5,185 nucleotides of DNA from an uncultured Eubacteriales bacterium (lineage in GTDB: Bacteria; Bacillota; Clostridia; Lachnospirales; Lachnospiraceae): contig UQVN01000237.1 of NCBI GenBank assembly GCA_900544525.1, positions 1 through 5,185 of the forward strand. Reading direction: 5' to 3'. Shown in pieces: positions 5,153-5,185 of the stretch. Each line of letters starts with the position of its first letter. Positions within the stretch are counted from its first letter, which is position 1. The position numbers were made by a program, and so were the translations under genes. Under the pieces are notes generated by a model. It worked only from the letters and a program-made list of their open reading frames with translations, had not been told where the DNA came from and did not search any database.

Positions 5153-5181
5153 ATAGTAACATGGATTTTTTTTCGTGTCAA
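5153..5181 (-). promoter_or_regulatory. Probable sigma-A promoter of the MATE transcript
   Basis: Read on the - strand: a perfect -35 TTGACA (5181-5176), a 17-base spacer, and a -10 TACTAT (5158-5153) with a TGT extended element before it. Transcription would begin near 5146, giving a leader of about 190 bases. No comparable promoter is seen between the leader terminator and the start codon. Confidence 0.7.
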
Positions 5182-5185
5182 TCTT

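Noticed and set aside
5129..5185. Plus-strand frame starting at ATG 5129 and open to the window end
   Set aside because: Only 19 codons are visible, no ribosome binding site, composed of poly-A/T runs, and it overlaps the - strand promoter.
5096..5185. Minus-strand frame entering from the right and stopping at 5096-5098
   Set aside because: 29 codons dominated by Lys, Phe and Leu from AT-rich sequence, overlapping a strong promoter. Coding is unlikely but it cannot be excluded without sequence to the right.

Overview
This is an AT-rich window with strong AGGAGG-type ribosome binding sites, Rho-independent terminators and extended -10 promoters. A tandem glycine riboswitch precedes a UPF0126/TRIC-type membrane protein. 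Together these fit a low-GC Firmicute of class Clostridia, probably near Lachnospiraceae. That placement is inferred from style and gene families, not from a database match.

Layout from left to right. Bases 2-73 are the last codons of a gene that enters from the left on the + strand and cannot be identified. Just after it, a good sigma-A promoter (94-122) starts a transcript whose leader is a two-aptamer glycine riboswitch (about 146-311). This is followed directly by a strong intrinsic terminator (308-353) whose 5' arm shares bases with P1 of the second aptamer. After a 153-base spacer of unknown purpose comes a 203-residue membrane protein (507-1118) of the UPF0126/TRIC/glycine transporter family. 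The unit reads as a glycine-responsive genetic switch controlling a probable glycine carrier.

From 1119 to 1382 there is no gene. The stretch holds Spo0A-box-like heptamers, a second extended -10 promoter, and a leader with several long inverted repeats that can form competing or pseudoknotted structures. This is the least explained part of the window. It precedes a two-gene unit: a 401-residue cytosolic protein of unknown function (1383-2588), then a 275-residue RNase Z-like metallo-beta-lactamase-fold hydrolase (2654-3481) that has the metal ligands but lacks room for the tRNA-binding arm of true RNase Z.

A bidirectional terminator (3535-3583) separates this unit from a convergent MATE-family efflux protein on the - strand (3593-4954, 453 residues after start correction). 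The MATE gene has a leader of roughly 190 bases with a consensus-like promoter (5153-5181), an intrinsic terminator inside the leader (5037-5090) and a second hairpin (5011-5031). This suggests control by transcription attenuation.

No tRNA, rRNA, CRISPR array, insertion sequence or phage gene is visible. The clearest system is a known riboswitch class paired with its transporter. The candidates for something undescribed are the structured leader at 1234-1347 with its uncharacterised protein, and the MATE leader attenuator.
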